DNA of 64,000 bases from Circinella umbellata (lineage: Eukaryota; Mucoromycota; Mucoromycetes; Mucorales; Lichtheimiaceae). The notes under the pieces were generated by a model. It was not told the DNA's origin, searched no databases, and saw nothing but the letters and a program-made list of their open reading frames with translations. Position 1 is the stretch's first letter; every line of letters starts with the position of its first letter. A program made the position numbers and the translations under genes. The DNA lies in the NCBI GenBank assembly GCA_025093555.1, contig JAIWNF010000016.1, positions 186,001-250,000 of the forward strand, read 5' to 3'. This document shows, piece after piece, positions 62,222-64,000 of the stretch.

Positions 62222-64000
62222 AATTACAACGATAAATGAGATGTATTATATCACGCTTTAGTCCGTTAAAAAAAAGTGTTTTGTATATTTTAAAAGTATT
62301 CTTTCGGAATAGGATGACGTATGAAATCTTATTTTTTTTTTAATTATATGTACACACACACAGAGAGAAACACAAAACAGTCAAAAGAGAAAAAAGAGAG
62401 AGAGAGAGAAAGTGAGAGAAAGTGAAAAGTATAACTTGTTAAGATTTTGCCTGTTAAACCAAGTGACGTGTCCTGGAAAAGTCCTGCTCTTTTTTTTTTT
62501 TATAATAATGCGGGCGGAGGAATGCAAAAGAGTTTCACAAACGAGCTTTTTTTGGTAATCATCATCTCCCAAGTTTTAGCTTTTTTTTTTTTTGATCCAC
62601 ATAATAATTTGGTTACCATGGTTTTTTCGTTTTTTTTTTCTTTTTCATGAAAGAAATGCATTCAATGACAAGCAAAGAAACCTAATTTTTTTTTATTAAT
62701 GAGTAAACATGTAGTTTATTAAAACATCAAATAACACAAAAAGAAAAAATAATAGATCGTCAGGCGTAAATAGACCCAGTGTGGTGCCTCCGCTAAACAA
62801 AGAAATATGTGATGATATGTGTTACCAAGAAAAAAAAAATTCGTAATAAAAGGTGCCGCGTGGTCTTAAAACCTCATCGGTAGCCCCTGTTTTCTCTAAC
62901 AAGCATGAAAGGAATCACGGTTAAAAAAAGTACTGCTCTTTTGCAAATTCAAATATACAGTGTATACATTTTTTTATGCATTATCGATGATATACGCACT
63001 GACATTTACAAAACAGTAATAAAATCTTCTAATATTAAGCTAATACTATAGGTATGTACGTATTTTTTTTTTTTTTATGAAACAAATATCAAATTTTCAA
63101 AAGTATTCGTTATTCATTAGTTCGCCTAGTCTGTGGAAAATACAATAGTAATTAACTTAATAAAAAGGAATTGATAGTGAGAAAAAAGTATTAGTATGTG
63201 ATGATTAATGCTACTATCAAATAGTTTATTCTTTTTTAAATCACTGTTGTAATATTTGAAACTATTTGAATAGTAATATGTACGTACGTAGTACGTACCA
63301 CCGATGGGACCATTTAATATTTTTGAGCTCTATGTATAGTTAAATGTAAAGCAACAGATCAAGATATATGTCCTCTCTACATTTGAATGGATCAAAGTTA
63401 AATATTACTTCATACGTAACATTCAAATAGTAAATAGCGTAAGACAAGTTTTTGTAAAGCTGTGCTACTCGTTATCTTGAAAACGTTTACATATATGTGA
63501 AATCATATTATTAGACATGCAGAGCATTCTATAAAGTTACCTAGTTAATCTGTTAGTTAATAACAGCGTTCTCTAATTTTTATAATCAATTAGTTAGGTC
63601 TAAAAAAGAAACAGTGACATATTTAAAGTTGATTTTGATAAAAAAAAAAAAGGATACTCCAACAGAGAAGATAATGAATGTTCGGTTTTTTTTTCTGTAT
63701 CTCAATATATATAGCCTATTCAAATATTTTGGAGTTACTTTTTGATAAAGCTCCAACTTGCATAATTGTTGTACGACAGTGCTAGAAAGAGCAAAATAAA
63801 ATGTGTTCATTATAGAAATACTTGTAATCCATTCTCTCTGTCTTTCATTGTTTAAATTTATTATGTATTATTGATTACAACCTCCTTCCTATATTGATTG
63901 AACAAAGGAAATCCGACTAGGCGTAAAAATGTGAACTAAAGAGAAAAGATTCAAAGAATCAAAAGGTCCATGGACTTTTTCCTAACCCCATATTTTGTTA
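62222..64000. other. PP2A-B promoter and gene-free right edge
   Basis: The first ~450 bp (GA/CT-rich runs near 62360-62410, poly-T tracts) should contain the PP2A-B promoter. Beyond ~62700 it is AT-rich with no recognisable frame. A short palindromic run of GTACGTACGTAGTACGTAC lies near 63280. Confidence 0.5.

Noticed and set aside
1..64000. tRNA, rRNA and snRNA genes
   Set aside because: Scanning both strands by eye for TTCGA-type T-loops, conserved rRNA blocks and U6-like starts gave no convincing hit; a covariance-model search would be needed to be sure.

Overview
This window looks like nuclear DNA of an early-diverging filamentous fungus, most likely Mucoromycota (Mucorales type). The reasons are very AT-rich DNA with long poly-T/poly-A and TA runs, compact genes with many 50-150 nt GT..AG introns, and fungal gene content: a ROM2-type Rho1 GEF, a plant-like class II DAHP synthase, an Mlp1/TPR nucleoporin and a 6-pyruvoyl-tetrahydropterin synthase. 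I rebuilt the gene models by joining reading frames across GT..AG junctions and checking phase. All but one of the full models close to an exact multiple of three.

Layout. 0-12 kb: class II DAHP synthase (-), a monocarboxylate-type MFS transporter (-), a 1.5 kb inverted-repeat DNA transposon carrying a truncated MULE-type transposase with a GCM/WRKY-like zinc cluster, and an RNF126-like RING-H2 ubiquitin ligase (+). 14-17 kb: pyruvate dehydrogenase kinase (+) followed closely by CENP-X/Mhf2 (+). 17-26 kb: a glutamine/asparagine-rich GLI-type C2H2 transcription factor (-) shares a 0.44 kb divergent promoter with a 1594-residue coiled-coil nucleoporin (+). 26-32 kb: three tandem zeta-class glutathione transferase / maleylacetoacetate isomerase genes (-); a decayed copy of the nucleoporin 3' end lies between the first and second, showing that a ~2 kb block was duplicated. 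33-42.4 kb: ketopantoate reductase (-), the Rho1 GEF (-) and ribosomal protein eL19 (-).

42.4-58.7 kb is a gene-poor island. It holds a dispersed repeat family (two direct copies, one inverted copy, one short internally deleted copy), a gene resembling the Rpn/PD-(D/E)XK nuclease family with a serine minisatellite, minisatellites, near-perfect 12-16 bp palindromes and a small acidic tail-anchored ORF. 58.7-62.2 kb returns to housekeeping genes: the PTPS (-) and the PP2A B/PR55 regulatory subunit (-). The last 1.7 kb shows no gene.

Notable structures: an 8-nt micro-exon in the ketopantoate reductase gene; coding first exons of only 3 nt (a GST) and 2 nt (eL19, start codon split AT|G); one required GC-AG intron (Rho1 GEF); the transposon with composite terminal inverted repeats; the nucleoporin-GST segmental duplication with a pseudogene; and the repeat island around the nuclease-like gene. 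No tRNA, rRNA or CRISPR array was recognised. Functional names rest on remembered family motifs, not on database searches.
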